From: Aquisphaera giovannonii | Lineage (GTDB): Bacteria > Planctomycetota > Planctomycetia > Isosphaerales > Isosphaeraceae | Length of the DNA: 64,000 nucleotides | Reading direction: 5' to 3' | NCBI RefSeq assembly: GCF_008087625.1 | Contig: NZ_CP042997.1 | Location: 3,472,001-3,536,000 of the forward strand | In this document: positions 63,596 to 64,000 of the stretch, in pieces | Layout: each line of letters opens with the position of its first letter | How positions within the stretch are numbered: position 1 is the first letter of the stretch | Translations under genes and position numbers: made by a program | Notes under the pieces: generated by a model | Told to the model about the DNA's origin: nothing | The model's input: only the letters and a program-made list of their open reading frames with translations | Databases searched by the model: none

Positions 63596-64000
63596 ATGAA
63601 GAACCGACCAGCTCGATCCCGCGGGATGTCCCGCCGCGTCGCGGCCCTCGCCCTGGCCCTCGCCCTGGCCCTCGCCGCCCCCGTGCAGGGCCTCGCCTCG
63701 GAGCCCGTGCCCGGCGTGCCGTGGCCGGCGACCGACGCCGCGGGGCGGTCGCTGCCCGTGGCCGGCGAGCCGGGCGTGCCCGGCCCTCGGCCCGGCCGCA
63801 CGGTCGCCATGTTCTACTTCCTCTGGCACAACGACCCACGCGGGATGTCGCCCCCGGGGAGCGGCCCTTTCGACGTGTCGAGGATCCTGGGCGCCGATCC
63901 CGACGCCCTCCGCAAGCCCACCTCCCCGCCCTGGGGCCCGTTCGGCGCGTTCCACTACTGGGGCGAGCCGCTCTATGGCTATTATTTCTCCGCCGACGCG
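63596..64000 (+). CDS. Secreted protein, N-terminal part (possible GH99/71-like TIM barrel)
   Basis: The first 135 residues are present, with the frame open at the window edge. Signal peptide with repeated Ala-Leu codons (63637-63672, an imperfect 12-base repeat) precedes mature sequence. Motifs VAMFYFLWHNDPRG, then FDVSRILGADPDALRKPTSP and WGPFGAFHYWGEPLYGYY look like the beginning of a carbohydrate-active TIM barrel found in Planctomycetes; that reading rests on recall of similar sequences, not on a search. Confidence 0.6.
   Translation, partial: MKNRPARSRGMSRRVAALALALALALAAPVQGLASEPVPGVPWPATDAAGRSLPVAGEPGVPGPRPGRTVAMFYFLWHNDPRGMSPPGSGPFDVSRILGADPDALRKPTSPPWGPFGAFHYWGEPLYGYYFSADA

Overview
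The window comes from a high-GC bacterium of the phylum Planctomycetota, most likely family Isosphaeraceae (Singulisphaera/Aquisphaera-like). The evidence is a pilin-like DUF1559 protein with a GFTLIELLVV methylation motif, a giant secreted beta-helix protein opening with the planctomycete LEPR-XLL-type signal, DUF2961 and PmoA-family secreted proteins, a small lipoprotein paired with DUF1559, and GTG/TTG starts used alongside ATG. I see about 58 protein genes, one tRNA, one 6S-type RNA and one candidate small RNA. There is no rRNA, CRISPR array, insertion sequence or phage, so this is ordinary chromosome with housekeeping operons and lineage-specific secreted proteins.

Layout. 1-4131 (minus): a UDP-glucuronate decarboxylase cut by the window edge, then thrC-dapB (aspartate-family amino acids) followed by a small Cys-pair protein and a stand-alone cyclic-phosphate-processing receiver protein. 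4357-8931: an ArsR-type regulator with a clear promoter and palindromes, a TIM-barrel sugar isomerase, an FHA-GGDEF diguanylate cyclase, a site-2 protease and an HNH nuclease. 9097-12703 (minus): an S46 dipeptidyl peptidase, a small lipoprotein and a DUF1559 protein. 13163-19090: tRNA-Pro with its own promoter and terminator, pyrF, a small CxxC membrane protein and the 1414-residue beta-helix/DUF11 protein.

19387-28147 (minus) is a complete cytochrome oxidase locus, in order of transcription: dihaem cytochrome c lipoprotein, subunit II, subunit I, heme A synthase, heme O synthase, subunit III, subunit IV, and a SCO1-DUF420 fusion for copper loading. A CPBP protease and a metallophosphoesterase follow, then a perfect 29-bp REP-like palindrome. 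30500-38479 (minus) is the whole F-type ATP synthase operon atpZ-B-E-F-H-A-G-D-C behind a strong promoter. Together these two loci supply terminal respiration and ATP synthesis.

38804-64000 holds a candidate structured RNA with promoter and ten-T terminator ahead of a DUF4912 gene; a 6S RNA immediately upstream of 5-formyltetrahydrofolate cyclo-ligase; an RRM protein-NifU-HemW cluster; a lone ParB-like protein; an APC permease; secreted M28 peptidase and DUF2961 proteins; an ECF sigma factor next to a membrane anti-sigma/VWA fusion; a minus-strand operon recO-bamD-like-lptE-like-folP-proA; and a SnoaL-like protein, a rhomboid protease and a truncated secreted protein.

The most unusual observations are an L7/L12 C-terminal-domain-like insert in a periplasmic loop of cytochrome oxidase subunit III, the candidate RNA/attenuator at 38841-39016, the gamma-proteobacterial-style REP palindrome, the 6S RNA conserved in synteny with the cyclo-ligase, and the ECF sigma/anti-sigma-VWA pair.
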